From FEB-25 sp963822175 (GTDB lineage: Bacteria > Chloroflexota > Anaerolineae > Anaerolineales > UBA4823), in the NCBI GenBank assembly GCA_963822175.1, contig CAWGGJ010000008.1, forward strand, positions 1,136,780-1,200,779: a stretch of 64,000 nucleotides of DNA, written 5' to 3'. Positions within the stretch are counted from its first letter, which is position 1; the number at the start of each line of letters is the position of its first letter. Below the pieces are notes generated by a model that saw only the letters and a program-made list of their open reading frames with translations, was not told the DNA's origin and did not search any database. A program made the translations under genes and the position numbers. Of this stretch, positions 8,303 through 18,098 are shown piece after piece.

Positions 8303-8874
8303 CTGATCTGCGGATCATCGGAGGCATAGCAAAGGGAAGGAGAATTCGGTCTGTTCCAGGTGAGACGACCAGGCCAATAACTGATAGAGTTAGGGAGGCA
8401 TTATTTAATATTATCGGCTCTGATATTTTCGGAGCAACCTTTCTAGACCTTTTTGCCGGAACGGGGAGTGTAGGAATCGAAGCACTAAGCAGGGGGGCTG
8501 AATATGTTCTGTTTATTGAACTTAACCGAAGACCATTTACCATAATTCGCGAAAACTTGACAAATACAAACCTTCAAGAAGGATCTGAGATGCTCCGGGC
8601 AGATGCATTTTCCTTCCTGGAAGGTTTTCCAAACAAACGGTTTGACTATGTATTTATTGCCCCTCCTCAATATAAAGAAATGTGGATACGAGCACTCATA
8701 ATTCTCGACAAGAACACTGACTGGTTATCAGGCGATGCCTGGGTGATCGTTCAGATCCATCCAATAGAATATAGACTAATCGGTGATGAGCTGAAGTTAG
8801 AAAATCTGGTTGAATTTGACCAAAGGCACTATGGAAGTACTTTATTGGTTTTTTATAGAAGATCAAATGAATGA
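8299..8874 (+). CDS. rsmD: RsmD-like 16S rRNA (guanine-N2) methyltransferase
   Basis: This SAM-dependent methyltransferase is of the RsmD family, which methylates G966 of 16S rRNA on the small subunit. Features are the N-terminal LRIIGGIAKGRRIRS and TRPITDRVREALFNII, motif I LDLFAGTGSVGIEALSRGA, and an acidic Glu after strand 2 (FIELN). The catalytic motif IV, normally (D/N)PPY/F, reads APPQ here (FIAPPQYKEMW). I chose the GTG at 8299, which overlaps the previous stop as GTGA. A TTG at 8290 would add three residues. The length of about 191 residues is typical. Confidence 0.85.
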   Translation: MTDLRIIGGIAKGRRIRSVPGETTRPITDRVREALFNIIGSDIFGATFLDLFAGTGSVGIEALSRGAEYVLFIELNRRPFTIIRENLTNTNLQEGSEMLRADAFSFLEGFPNKRFDYVFIAPPQYKEMWIRALIILDKNTDWLSGDAWVIVQIHPIEYRLIGDELKLENLVEFDQRHYGSTLLVFYRRSNE

Positions 8875-8934
8875 TTAAATAATGATAATATAATCAATGC
8901 AATATATTCTTATTAATGTCCCCAAAAATAATAT

Positions 8935-11730
8935 TTACATATTCAACCATTTGACAGCAAAATGTGGGAGATCATTCACAGAACCTATTTTTGTTGTACA
9001 TGTCGGGAGTGAATCAATAAATAACCGACCATAGCGCTTTGTCATTATGCGCCGGTCAAAAATCGCCACAACCCCACGGTCAGATTGTGTTCGAATCAAT
9101 CTTCCAAACCCTTGCCTAAAACGTAATATTGCTTCTGGCAATGAAAACTCACCGAACGGATCATCAAAGGTCTCTGCGCGAGCTGCAACTATTGGATCTG
9201 AAGGTACATCGAACGGCAATTTAACAATGATAAGCACAGATAAAGCATCACCCGGTACATCCACGCCTTCCCAAAAAGCTCTAGTGCCAAATAATACAGC
9301 ATGGTCATCAGTCCGAAAGTTTTCAAGAAGGGTATTAGCAGAGGCACCTTCACCTTGTTCATATATACGGATGCCATTGCGCGATAAAAGTGGGCTGATC
9401 GAACGCGATGTCCGTTTTAGCTGGTCATAAGAAGTAAAAAGCACCAATGCTTTGCCACCGGTTGCATTACAAAGTTTTAGGATACCCTGTTCAATCGCTC
9501 TTTGATGACCTTGTCGATCCATTGGTTCAGGGATGTCATTGGCGATATAAAGCAAGACTGAGGATTCATAGTCAAATGGAGAGCCAACAGATAATTCATA
9601 AGCCTCGTCTGCATTTAGCCTACCTTTAAGATAATTAAATTCACCACCTGCAGTAAGTGTTGCAGAAGTGAGGATCACCGATGATTTTTCATGCCATAGA
9701 TATTTTTGCATCAATGGGCCAACATGTAGAGGTGCAGAATTCAAAGAAATTTGCCTTCCAGTGGGATTGATTTCAAACCAATATATGGCATCAGGGCGAG
9801 GTTCGAACACCATCCCATCCATATTGGTTTGCATTTCGCCAAGTCTTCGGTATATGCTACTGATATTTGAGATCATATCATCATCCTCATCTGGAAAACT
9901 TTCCTTCATATCTCCAAGTGCCTGGATAAGCTTTGCAAGGATTTCAATTAGTGGTCTCAGGGTTAATTCGGCTTCCTCCCAGGCAGTTTCAACATCTACC
10001 CAGGATGGTTGGGTTCGAGTTGCTGGAAGAATTCGCTCCTGATGAGCATATAAACCAATATCATTTCCTTCGCGTTGTTCTAAGAGGAATTGGTCAATGG
10101 ACTTAAAGAAGTATTGTGAGGTCGTCTGAAACTGAAAAGCTAGATCAGTGATTTGCTGAATATATTGATTAAGTATTATAAAATCAGAAGGGGGAAGGTT
10201 GCCCTCAAGAAGGGTCAATATTTTCGTTAATACACCAGAATTTGGTCCTCCCAATTCACGTACTGTCCGATCGATCATAGATTGCGTAATTCGAAAACTA
10301 AGTGCGCTGGTTGTGGCTTCTTCCAGGTGATGGGCTTCATCGATGATCACATAATCATATTCTGGTAATACCCTGTTTCCGGTTGCAACATCCGCTAACA
10401 GTAATGCGTGATTGACAACAAGGATGTGTGCAGACATGGCAGCCTGACGAGCGCGGTAAAATGGGCAAATCCCTCCACGCTTTAAACAATTCTCAGACGT
10501 GCACCCTTCATCATCCGCTGATAAGCGCATCCAGACATCACGTTCGATAGGTCCATTTAAATTGATCTCATTCCGATCTCCACTCTCTGTTTTCTGCAAC
10601 CAAACCAAGATTTTGCAAATCACTCGTATTTCATCTGCATTGTCCGGACCTCGACGGCGCATATTTTCTAGGCGGCGTGGGCAAAGGTAGTTTGATCGCC
10701 CTTTCATCACTGCAGCAGAAAGATTGATGCCCATAGCTGCACGTAGATCGGGGATATCCTTGTTGATCAATTGGTCTTGTAAATTGATTGTATTGGTAGA
10801 GATAACCACTCGTTGGCCATTTTTAAGTGCCCAGAGTGATGCAGGCAACAAGTATGCCATGCTTTTTCCAATTCCAGTTCCGGCTTCGACCATCAAGTGA
10901 CGATTTTCTGACAGTGCACGGGTTACCTCACGGAGCATTTCAATCTGTTGTGGCCGATACTCATAGTTAGGAAAGTGACGAGAAAATATTCCCCCAATCT
11001 CCAATGCTGATGCTACTTCATCTGGGTCTAATGGATATTGTTGTGGAATCGGTGATATTGGCTGTGAATCTCTGCTGTTATATGCATCAAAAATCGGTCC
11101 TGAATATCCTTGCCTGACCTGTCGACCGGAGATGGTTTCCTTTGATCTAGCCCGTAACATTTCATAAAAAGCCGGGTAACCGAGCCAATCGACACCTTCA
11201 CTAAGTCTGACAATTTCAGCAAGCAGTTGTAGAGGTAATTCCATGCCAATTTCGTATAGCAATCGATACGCGGCACAGGTCACGCGTGCATCATCCAACG
11301 CCCGGTGGCTTGCAGGTAGGGGGATATTTAATAATTGCCCAAGCGCACCAAGGTTATAGCGTCCAGCAGTTGGAAGCAGAACAGATGCAATTTCATAAGT
11401 ATCCAGGGATTCATTCGATCTGAAAAGAGCATGCTTCCGTAGAAATGATAGATCAAATCCCACATTATGACCGAGTATAGGAAAGTCTCCAACAAATTGG
11501 CGTAATTCAGGGATAACTTTCTGAATTGGTGGTGATTCGACCACCATATGGTCATTTATTCCAGTTAGTTGGGTAATGAAAGGCGGTATCTTTCTACCGG
11601 GATTGATGAGAGTCGACCACTCATCTTCAATGCGGTGTTCGTTGAAAAGCACCGCTCCAATTTCGATAATGGCATCTTTTTGGGGGTCCAAACCGGTTGT
11701 TTCAATATCCAGGGCAACAATAGGCCTCAT
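8935..11730 (-). CDS. dinG: DinG-type helicase with N-terminal DnaQ-like 3'-5' exonuclease
   Basis: This is a 931-residue fusion. Residues 1-165 form a DEDD exonuclease (VALDIETTGLDPQ, then LGHNVGFDLSFL, then HRALDDARVT). Residues about 255-931 form a superfamily 2 XPD/DinG helicase with Walker A EAGTGIGKS, a DEAH box (IIDEAHHLEE), ILTSATLT and a C-terminal QGFGRLIRT. Cysteines in YLCPRRL and in GCTSENCLKRGGICPFY fit the four-Cys iron-sulphur site of this class. This exonuclease-helicase architecture is known from Firmicutes-type DinG. The role is DNA repair or removal of structured DNA. It converges on rsmD and has a near-leaderless promoter of its own. Confidence 0.93.
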   Translation of the reverse strand: MRPIVALDIETTGLDPQKDAIIEIGAVLFNEHRIEDEWSTLINPGRKIPPFITQLTGINDHMVVESPPIQKVIPELRQFVGDFPILGHNVGFDLSFLRKHALFRSNESLDTYEIASVLLPTAGRYNLGALGQLLNIPLPASHRALDDARVTCAAYRLLYEIGMELPLQLLAEIVRLSEGVDWLGYPAFYEMLRARSKETISGRQVRQGYSGPIFDAYNSRDSQPISPIPQQYPLDPDEVASALEIGGIFSRHFPNYEYRPQQIEMLREVTRALSENRHLMVEAGTGIGKSMAYLLPASLWALKNGQRVVISTNTINLQDQLINKDIPDLRAAMGINLSAAVMKGRSNYLCPRRLENMRRRGPDNADEIRVICKILVWLQKTESGDRNEINLNGPIERDVWMRLSADDEGCTSENCLKRGGICPFYRARQAAMSAHILVVNHALLLADVATGNRVLPEYDYVIIDEAHHLEEATTSALSFRITQSMIDRTVRELGGPNSGVLTKILTLLEGNLPPSDFIILNQYIQQITDLAFQFQTTSQYFFKSIDQFLLEQREGNDIGLYAHQERILPATRTQPSWVDVETAWEEAELTLRPLIEILAKLIQALGDMKESFPDEDDDMISNISSIYRRLGEMQTNMDGMVFEPRPDAIYWFEINPTGRQISLNSAPLHVGPLMQKYLWHEKSSVILTSATLTAGGEFNYLKGRLNADEAYELSVGSPFDYESSVLLYIANDIPEPMDRQGHQRAIEQGILKLCNATGGKALVLFTSYDQLKRTSRSISPLLSRNGIRIYEQGEGASANTLLENFRTDDHAVLFGTRAFWEGVDVPGDALSVLIIVKLPFDVPSDPIVAARAETFDDPFGEFSLPEAILRFRQGFGRLIRTQSDRGVVAIFDRRIMTKRYGRLFIDSLPTCTTKIGSVNDLPHFAVKWLNM

Positions 11731-11736
11731 GTAAGG

Positions 11737-11745
11737 ATTATACCA
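11737..11745 (-). promoter_or_regulatory. Extended -10 (TGGTATAAT) six bases before dinG
   Basis: On the minus strand TGGTATAAT is followed by CCTTAC and then the dinG ATG. Transcription should begin at or next to the start codon, so the mRNA would be leaderless. No Shine-Dalgarno sequence fits in the gap. Confidence 0.6.
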
Positions 11746-11866
11746 GCAACGGTTTTTGAACCCTGGGCGTGGTTAGGGGTAATTAACCAGGGAGGCAATC
11801 CCACCGCAGATCATTTATATGCCATTAATGCCAGATACTTTATAATATTGTTACCAGGAGGTGTTC

Positions 11867-12802
11867 ATGATCGAGCAAACGTGCCAAACCATTAGAGATA
11901 ATGTACAAAAAGTTATCGTTGGCAAGGATGATGTAATCAATCTGGCATTGGTTGGTGTTTTATGCGAAGGGCATATATTGATCGAAGATGTGCCAGGTAT
12001 TGGAAAGACAACCCTTGCGAGAGCATTGGCTGCCTCGTTAGGATGCACCTTTAAACGTATTCAATTTACCCCTGATCTTCTGCCTTCAGATGTGACTGGG
12101 ATAAACTGGTTTAATCAAAAATCACAGGAATTTGAATTCAGACCTGGTCCGATATTGACCCAAATCGTACTAGCTGATGAAATTAATCGTGCTACACCGC
12201 GTACACAATCAGCATTATTAGAAGCAATGCAAGAACAGCAAATTACGATCGATGGTGTCACTCATTCACTACCAAGACCATTCATGGTGATGGCAACAGA
12301 AAATCCGATTGAACTCGAAGGTACATTTCCATTACCTGAAGCCCAAATCGACCGATTTCTCCTTCGACTTGAAATGGGCTATCCAACTGAAGAAGAGGAG
12401 AGTTCTATTCTTGAACGATACAGATCCACTACCCAGATACCTGAGTTACACCCAGTAACAACACCTTTGGAAATCCTTCAATTACAGGCTGAGCGCATGA
12501 ACATCAGGGTTGAGAACACTGTGCGTGATTATATCGTGCGTATAGCAAGGGCAACTCGTGAGAATGATGAAATTCAACTTGGCGCAAGCCCAAGGGCAAG
12601 CCTAGCACTGTATCATTCCGCGCAGGCATGGGCAGGAATTCACGGAAGAGACTACGTATTACCAGATGATATAAAAATCATGGCTCCACATGTTCTCACG
12701 CATAGACTAATGGTATCCCCTCAGGCACAGCTTCGAGGAAGGCAACCGAAGCAACTAGTAGCAGACATTGTTGATTCAGTTCCAGTTCCAGTTGAGAATT
12801 AG
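11867..12802 (+). CDS. MoxR-family AAA+ ATPase
   Basis: This is a MoxR-type chaperone-like ATPase, usually encoded with DUF58 proteins and thought to help assemble or activate metal- or membrane-linked complexes. Walker A is GIGKTTLA near residue 47, Walker B is VLADEINRA, and sensor regions read MATENPIELEGTFPLPEAQIDRF. The C-terminal lid reads GASPRASLALYHSAQAWA. I chose ATG 11867 because AGGAGG (11856-11861) sits five bases before it. A GTG at 11861 would fall inside that site. It is the first gene of the MoxR-DUF58-DUF4129 operon. Confidence 0.93.
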   Translation: MIEQTCQTIRDNVQKVIVGKDDVINLALVGVLCEGHILIEDVPGIGKTTLARALAASLGCTFKRIQFTPDLLPSDVTGINWFNQKSQEFEFRPGPILTQIVLADEINRATPRTQSALLEAMQEQQITIDGVTHSLPRPFMVMATENPIELEGTFPLPEAQIDRFLLRLEMGYPTEEEESSILERYRSTTQIPELHPVTTPLEILQLQAERMNIRVENTVRDYIVRIARATRENDEIQLGASPRASLALYHSAQAWAGIHGRDYVLPDDIKIMAPHVLTHRLMVSPQAQLRGRQPKQLVADIVDSVPVPVEN

Positions 12803-12809
12803 GGCGATC

Positions 12810-14006
12810 ATGCGCGAACGCGGATTACTAATACTCTTAATGTTGATGATGTTTGGTATTGTGCTTAAAGAGCCATTTTTAATCACCATGTCTGCGTCTT
12901 TGATGGTTATTGCTGGCGTAGCCTGGTGGTGGAAAAAGCAATCTTTAAAAGGAGTGATATACCGAAGAATATTCCATTACACACGCGGTTTTCCTGGTGA
13001 GAGGATCACTCTTCAAATAGAGGTAGAGAATCGAAAACTATTACCTATATCATGGTTACGGATCCAGGATGATTGGGCTCAGTCAGTTGGTCCGGAATCA
13101 GGAGATGTTTTAGCTCCTAGCCATATTCAGGATCATGGAATCCTGACCAATGTTTTTAGCTTTCGATGGTACGAAAAAGCCCAACGAAATTACATTTTAC
13201 TTCTTCGCAAGAGAGGAGTTTTTCAAATTGGTCCTGCACGATTAGATTCTGGTGACCTATTTGGAATTTTTGAAAATACAGATGAAACTACGCGTAATCA
13301 ATATATAACCGTATTTCCGACTATACTGCCCCTTTCAAAATATGATTTTCCTGCTGAAGACCCCTTTGGTGATCGTAAATCACTACGGAGGCTTTTTGAA
13401 GATCCCAATCGCCCAATGGGTGTACGTGAATATAAGCCAGAAGATAGCTTTCGAAGAGTGCATTGGCCAGCAACAGCGAGAACAGGTCAGTTGCAAGTTA
13501 AAGTGTACCAACCAACAAATGGACAAGTAATGATGGTGTGTATGAACGTGTCCACCTTTTCTCGCCATTGGGAAGGTGTATATCCCGAGTTGCTAGAGCA
13601 TTTGATCAAGGTTGCAGCAACTTTAGTATATGAAGGCATTCATGATGGCTATAAAGTTGGTCTGGTCGCAAATGGATGCCTGGCTCATGCCGACCAACCA
13701 TTTAGAATTCCTCCTGGACGATCCCCACAGCAATTAGCCATATTGCTTGGTGCATTGGCTGGTGTGACATCGGTGGTAACTGGTAATTTTGAGCGCTTTT
13801 TATTGAGAGAAATTCCACGCGTGCAGTATGGAGCAACTCTGGTGATATTGACTGCCGTCACAAGTCTAGAACTGGCACAGACCCTTGTTCAACTAAAACA
13901 TCATGAAAGGAGAATTACATTATTTACGTTGGCAGAAGAGGCACCGCTATTGATTCCTGGAATTCGGATCATTCACCAACCTTTTAAACCGTCTGCAGTA
14001 TTATGA
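12810..14006 (+). CDS. DUF58 domain membrane protein
   Basis: Two hydrophobic segments at the N-terminus (about 5-20 and 24-40) anchor the protein. The remainder is a soluble beta-rich region followed by the DUF58/VWA-like core. The signature is GVREYKPEDSFRRVHWPATART (about residues 205-226). The start is ATG 12810, just past the MoxR stop; longer upstream starts would overlap MoxR. It belongs to the usual MoxR partner family. Function is not established in detail. Confidence 0.9.
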   Translation: MRERGLLILLMLMMFGIVLKEPFLITMSASLMVIAGVAWWWKKQSLKGVIYRRIFHYTRGFPGERITLQIEVENRKLLPISWLRIQDDWAQSVGPESGDVLAPSHIQDHGILTNVFSFRWYEKAQRNYILLLRKRGVFQIGPARLDSGDLFGIFENTDETTRNQYITVFPTILPLSKYDFPAEDPFGDRKSLRRLFEDPNRPMGVREYKPEDSFRRVHWPATARTGQLQVKVYQPTNGQVMMVCMNVSTFSRHWEGVYPELLEHLIKVAATLVYEGIHDGYKVGLVANGCLAHADQPFRIPPGRSPQQLAILLGALAGVTSVVTGNFERFLLREIPRVQYGATLVILTAVTSLELAQTLVQLKHHERRITLFTLAEEAPLLIPGIRIIHQPFKPSAVL

Positions 14007-15499
14007 AACAACTTTCACCGATACACATAATTCCGTGGCGCGAAATTACGATCTTTATGTTAATAATTATGGATTCGTGCTGGATCACACCATGGTTTCG
14101 ATCGCTCACACCGGAAACTTATGCCATTCAATCACTCCGAGTATTGATTTCCCTTTCTTGCATTGTTTTATTTTCCTACTTACTGGTAAGGTTAATGGAA
14201 TATCTAAAACTGAAGAAATCAATCCGCAGGGCATTAATGGTTGCATTCCTGGTAGTTGTTAGTTTTATCGCAATAGAAACAATGTTATATGCTCAGGAAT
14301 CCGTTTCACTAACAGAGCTGCTTACTCGGCCAATTCGTAGTTTTGCAGATGTACAATCCATCATTCCACCTGAATTTATTATTATCCTCACTGTATTAAT
14401 TGGTTTTTGGCGAGGTTTATCTATTGCTCAGGAGCATATTGGTCCATCAACGGTGAAAAGCCACTTCTTGTTGGGGATTGTTTTCTTTGTTTTATTTATT
14501 TTTATTACTACATTAATTACAGGAGAAAATCCTGGTGATTTCTTTTACTTATTCCTATTTGCTTCACTTATTGCTATGTCTACTGCACGAATGACCATAG
14601 TGGGTATGGTTCGAGGTGGCAAGCAAAATATATTTAATCGTTCTTGGTTTGTCGGTATATTTTTGGCAGCTCTACTGGTAGTTGGAATAGCATCAATGTT
14701 GAGTGGGGTTATCGCCCAACAATTTTCTTGGATTGGAGCGATATTTCTTGGATTATTTGGTTCAATTATTATTCTTCTATGGATCATCCTTAATCCTGTT
14801 TTAGCATACCTGATAAAGATACTCAGTGACTTGATCCAGGATTCAAAGGCAATTGAAAATTTAGGAAATAGTATTCAAATGATCAACGATATGGTGAGGG
14901 GATTAGGTGAGAAATTGATGGCATTCGTAAATAAATCTGGAATTGCCCCCATAATCTCGCAATTGGCACCCACCGTAAGGACTATTATTCTGATCGGAAT
15001 AATTGTGGCAATCGTATTATTCATATTGTTATGGATGGGCGTGCGTTTGTGGAGAGATCGTGAACGACGCAGAGAACAAGGTGAAATAAAGTCGAATTTA
15101 CACAGTGGGAATTTGCTTCAATCTCTACTAGCCATGCTTTTGGTTGGGTGGAACAGTGCCACAAAATCGATGACACAGCTTATCGATCTTAATCAACGTC
15201 GTCGACTTCGTGCTGCAGCCAGAATTAGGCAGGTATATACCGATCTTCTTGAGTTATGTGCGAAAATAGGGCAACCTCGTCCAGATGCCCTAACTCCGTT
15301 GGAATTTGTTTCAAAATTGGACATGCTGTTTCCAGAATTTACCCCAGAAGTTGACACAATTACTCAAGCTTATATGCGGGTGCGTTATGGGCTCTTACCA
15401 GAGACACAGGAGGAAATTGTTGCGGTTGAATCTGCCTGGAAGTTATTACGTTCCGCAGGCCATGAATTATTATCTGAGCAAAGGCGTGCACAAAAATAA
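14003..15499 (+). CDS. Multi-span membrane protein with C-terminal DUF4129 domain
   Basis: This 498-residue protein has around ten hydrophobic segments between residues 15 and 350 (for example HFLLGIVFFVLFIFITTLI and TIILIGIIVAIVLFILLWMG). A basic cytoplasmic tail ends in a DUF4129-like domain (RIRQVYTDLLELCAKIGQPR, then ALTPLEFVSKL, then ITQAYMRVRYG). In related clusters this domain sits on transglutaminase-type membrane proteins, but no Cys-His-Asp transglutaminase core is visible here. The start overlaps the DUF58 stop by 4 bases (ATGA). The three genes probably make one membrane complex. Confidence 0.8.
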   Translation: MKQLSPIHIIPWREITIFMLIIMDSCWITPWFRSLTPETYAIQSLRVLISLSCIVLFSYLLVRLMEYLKLKKSIRRALMVAFLVVVSFIAIETMLYAQESVSLTELLTRPIRSFADVQSIIPPEFIIILTVLIGFWRGLSIAQEHIGPSTVKSHFLLGIVFFVLFIFITTLITGENPGDFFYLFLFASLIAMSTARMTIVGMVRGGKQNIFNRSWFVGIFLAALLVVGIASMLSGVIAQQFSWIGAIFLGLFGSIIILLWIILNPVLAYLIKILSDLIQDSKAIENLGNSIQMINDMVRGLGEKLMAFVNKSGIAPIISQLAPTVRTIILIGIIVAIVLFILLWMGVRLWRDRERRREQGEIKSNLHSGNLLQSLLAMLLVGWNSATKSMTQLIDLNQRRRLRAAARIRQVYTDLLELCAKIGQPRPDALTPLEFVSKLDMLFPEFTPEVDTITQAYMRVRYGLLPETQEEIVAVESAWKLLRSAGHELLSEQRRAQK

Positions 15500-15512
15500 G
15501 TCGACTATTAGG

Positions 15513-16154
15513 TCATTTTTTCCGAATATCAACCAATCTTACAACGATAGGCTCAAGGCAAGTTTGAACAGTCTCTAATGTCAATCCATCTACTTTGATG
15601 GTTACCAGACGATTATTTTGATCTTTCCCAGCAAATTGAACAAAGGAGATAAAGTTGCCTCCATGCTCAGCAATTACCTTGGTAACCTTCGCCAGCTGAC
15701 CGGGTTCTTCCTTCACAAGCATGGTCGCGCGTATCCCTGTTTGATGAACTGCCAATAATTCTGGAAAAATATTGAACAAATCCGTCTCCGTGATGATACC
15801 CACGAGCACTTCATTTTTCATTACAGGAATACAACCGATTTTGTGTTCAGCCATTAGGAGGGCAGCATCTTCTATAGGAGTATCTTCATCCACGGTTATA
15901 ACACGCTCCGTCATGACTTCTTTGACGGTAATTTTACTCAATAAGAAATTCATCTCCCAAATACTTAAAGAAGTGGCTGGTGAAGGAGATGCATAAACAA
16001 GATCTTCGTTTGCTACAATCCCGACTAAATTTCCATCTTGCAGGACTGGTATATGACGAATATGCTCGCGTTTCATGATACCAAGTGCTTCATGAATAGG
16101 CATATCCGAGGCAATGGTGAGCACCGGCTGATTCATTCGGTCACGAACTAACAT
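15513..16154 (-). CDS. CBS-pair protein with C-terminal ACT domain (AcuB-like)
   Basis: Two CBS domains occupy residues 1-60 and about 75-135 (MLVRDRMNQPVLTIASDMPI..; VKEVMTERVITVDEDTPIED.. with GIITETDLF). A C-terminal ACT-like domain follows (GIRATMLVKEEPGQLAKVTKVIAEHGGNF). Such proteins bind adenine nucleotides and amino-acid-like ligands and act as energy or metabolite sensors. The 213-residue length matches the AcuB-like group. GGAGG precedes the ATG. It converges with the DUF4129 gene with a 13-base gap, and M20 is directly upstream. Confidence 0.88.
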   Translation of the reverse strand: MLVRDRMNQPVLTIASDMPIHEALGIMKREHIRHIPVLQDGNLVGIVANEDLVYASPSPATSLSIWEMNFLLSKITVKEVMTERVITVDEDTPIEDAALLMAEHKIGCIPVMKNEVLVGIITETDLFNIFPELLAVHQTGIRATMLVKEEPGQLAKVTKVIAEHGGNFISFVQFAGKDQNNRLVTIKVDGLTLETVQTCLEPIVVRLVDIRKK

Positions 16155-16178
16155 GACAGCCTCCCATGGGCATCTGAT

Positions 16179-17537
16179 CTAAGCACTGAATTCTTTTAAT
16201 ATCCTAACAATATGCATGGCACCTTGTAAGTACAGGTCCAGACGGATGTTTTCATTGGGTGCATGGCCCTGTGCACCAGGGTAGCCAATCCCAGCAGTAA
16301 CTACCGGTAAGTTGAGATAATGAACAAATGCATGGTTGGGTCCTGAACCTCCACTCATGGGTACGATTTGCATAGGCTGTCCATATACAGAACGAGCAGT
16401 TTCGACTACTAAAGAGACAAATGGATCATCTGGATCAGTACGGGCAGGTTTTTCTCCTCCCAGAAATTGAATCTTGACATCAGGGAAGCCTTCATTGTCC
16501 AGATGAGTTCGTAAAGATTTAAGTACTTGCTCAGGAGATTGATTGGGAACAAGGCGAAAATCTACTTTTGCTGATGCACGGGCAGGTAGTACCGTCTTTG
16601 AACCAGCACCCTGGTAACCTGATGTTAACCCACAAATAGTGCAAGTCGGTTCAAATGCTTCAGCTATGCGCAGATTAACCCCACCTGTCAATTCCTTCAA
16701 GAAATGATCAACCCCATAACGTGATTTATATTCATCGGATGTCTCCGACATGGCTTCCATCAATTCACGATCTCTTTTGCTAGGAGGTAACACGGAATCA
16801 TAATGTCCGGGGATTCGGATATGTTCGTCTTCACCTTTCAATGTTGCTAAAGCCCAGATCAATCGCCAGGCTGCATTTGGAAAAATTGAGCCACCTAATC
16901 CAGAATGAACATCAATATTTGCTGTTTCCACTGAAAGCTCAACATAGCAAATACCACGGAGTCCCAAATATTGAACTGGTACCTCTCGATGATCAACCCC
17001 ACCAAACTCCCATATGCACGCATCGGCTTTGAGCTTATCAACATTATTTATTACAAAATCCTTCAGATGGACGCTGCTAATTTCCTCTTCGCCCTCAACC
17101 ACGAATTTTACATTACAAGGAAGCTCTCCATCAATGTCTAACAGTGCGTCAATGGCATGAAGACGGCTGGTTAGATGACCTTTATCATCACTCACACCAC
17201 GGGCATATAATTTACCGTCTCGTAAAGTCGGTGTGAAAGGTGGACTGTCCCATAATTCTAGTGGCTCAGGTGGCTGGACATCATAATGGTTATAGAAAAG
17301 TAAGGTTTTGGCCATTTGCCCTTTTCTCTCTCCATAAACAACTGGTGCACCTCCCGTGGACATAATCTCGACCTCAAAGCCTCTGGATTTCAGCATCACC
17401 GCAACAAGATCAGCACATTCTCCTAATCCCCAATTCTGCGCAGCAACACTTGGTTGTTCACAAAAGCGGGATAACTCTGAGATACTAGATTCAAGATGTT
17501 GTTTGAGATATGAATCATAAGCATTCATTTCGACCAT
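16179..17537 (-). CDS. M20 family dipeptidase
   Basis: This zinc-dependent M20 metallopeptidase is similar to cytosolic and bacterial dipeptidases (PepV/CNDP-like group). Metal and catalytic motifs in order are LLFYNHYDVQPPEP (His and Asp), GVSDDKGHLTSRL, VVEGEEEISS (catalytic Glu pair), VHSGLGGSIFPNA in the dimerisation-domain border, and the late metal His in NHAFVHYLNLP. At 452 residues it has the typical length. ATG 17537 has GGAGG five bases upstream. It lies 12 bases from the VTT gene in a minus-strand cluster with the cyclophilin gene. Confidence 0.92.
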   Translation of the reverse strand: MVEMNAYDSYLKQHLESSISELSRFCEQPSVAAQNWGLGECADLVAVMLKSRGFEVEIMSTGGAPVVYGERKGQMAKTLLFYNHYDVQPPEPLELWDSPPFTPTLRDGKLYARGVSDDKGHLTSRLHAIDALLDIDGELPCNVKFVVEGEEEISSVHLKDFVINNVDKLKADACIWEFGGVDHREVPVQYLGLRGICYVELSVETANIDVHSGLGGSIFPNAAWRLIWALATLKGEDEHIRIPGHYDSVLPPSKRDRELMEAMSETSDEYKSRYGVDHFLKELTGGVNLRIAEAFEPTCTICGLTSGYQGAGSKTVLPARASAKVDFRLVPNQSPEQVLKSLRTHLDNEGFPDVKIQFLGGEKPARTDPDDPFVSLVVETARSVYGQPMQIVPMSGGSGPNHAFVHYLNLPVVTAGIGYPGAQGHAPNENIRLDLYLQGAMHIVRILKEFSA

Positions 17538-17549
17538 AAGAGCCTCCGA

Positions 17550-18098
17550 TCATTTACCGAGCAAAAAAGTAAGGGACGATCCTGCATAAGATACAGTGAG
17601 CATTTTTAAAGTTTCACCGAGCCAAGCCCAAAACAAAAATTTATGTACTGGCATCTTCAATGCACCTGCTGCAAGGCCGGTTAAATCGAAAAATGGATTT
17701 GGAATTGCTGAGAACACTAATATAGCTATAGAGCCATACCGAGATAACCATGCAACCATTTTCTGGTAAACATCTACACGCTCAGCCACAGGTTGACTGC
17801 TAAAACCTACTAGGTATCCGGTAAGTTCTCCTAATGCTGCTCCTGCTCCTGCAACGAGCGCAACAATTAACGGATTAAACACCGCTCCCATTGAAAAGAC
17901 TACTGCTATCCCTGGAGCTGGTAAAAAAACCGTTGCATATGCCATGAAGGAAAGTAAAAATATTCCCGGGTAACTATATTTTGCAAACTCCTGAGCCCTA
18001 TCACGAATACTAAATATGTAAAAGCTAATCGCGATCACAAACATCAAGGCGACAACTCGTGTGGCAATTTGCACCCACTTTGAGTTCATCACACTCAC
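17550..18098 (-). CDS. VTT-domain (SNARE-associated/DedA-like) membrane protein
   Basis: The 182-residue integral membrane protein has about five hydrophobic segments. The core TVFLPAPGIAVVFSMGAVFN..GAALGELTGYLVG followed by FSAIPNPFFDLTGLAAGAL is characteristic of VTT/DedA scramblase-like proteins, which act in membrane lipid and polyprenyl-phosphate homeostasis. It starts with GTG at 18098, overlapping the cyclophilin stop as GTGA, so the two genes are translationally coupled. Confidence 0.88.
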   Translation of the reverse strand: MSVMNSKWVQIATRVVALMFVIAISFYIFSIRDRAQEFAKYSYPGIFLLSFMAYATVFLPAPGIAVVFSMGAVFNPLIVALVAGAGAALGELTGYLVGFSSQPVAERVDVYQKMVAWLSRYGSIAILVFSAIPNPFFDLTGLAAGALKMPVHKFLFWAWLGETLKMLTVSYAGSSLTFLLGK

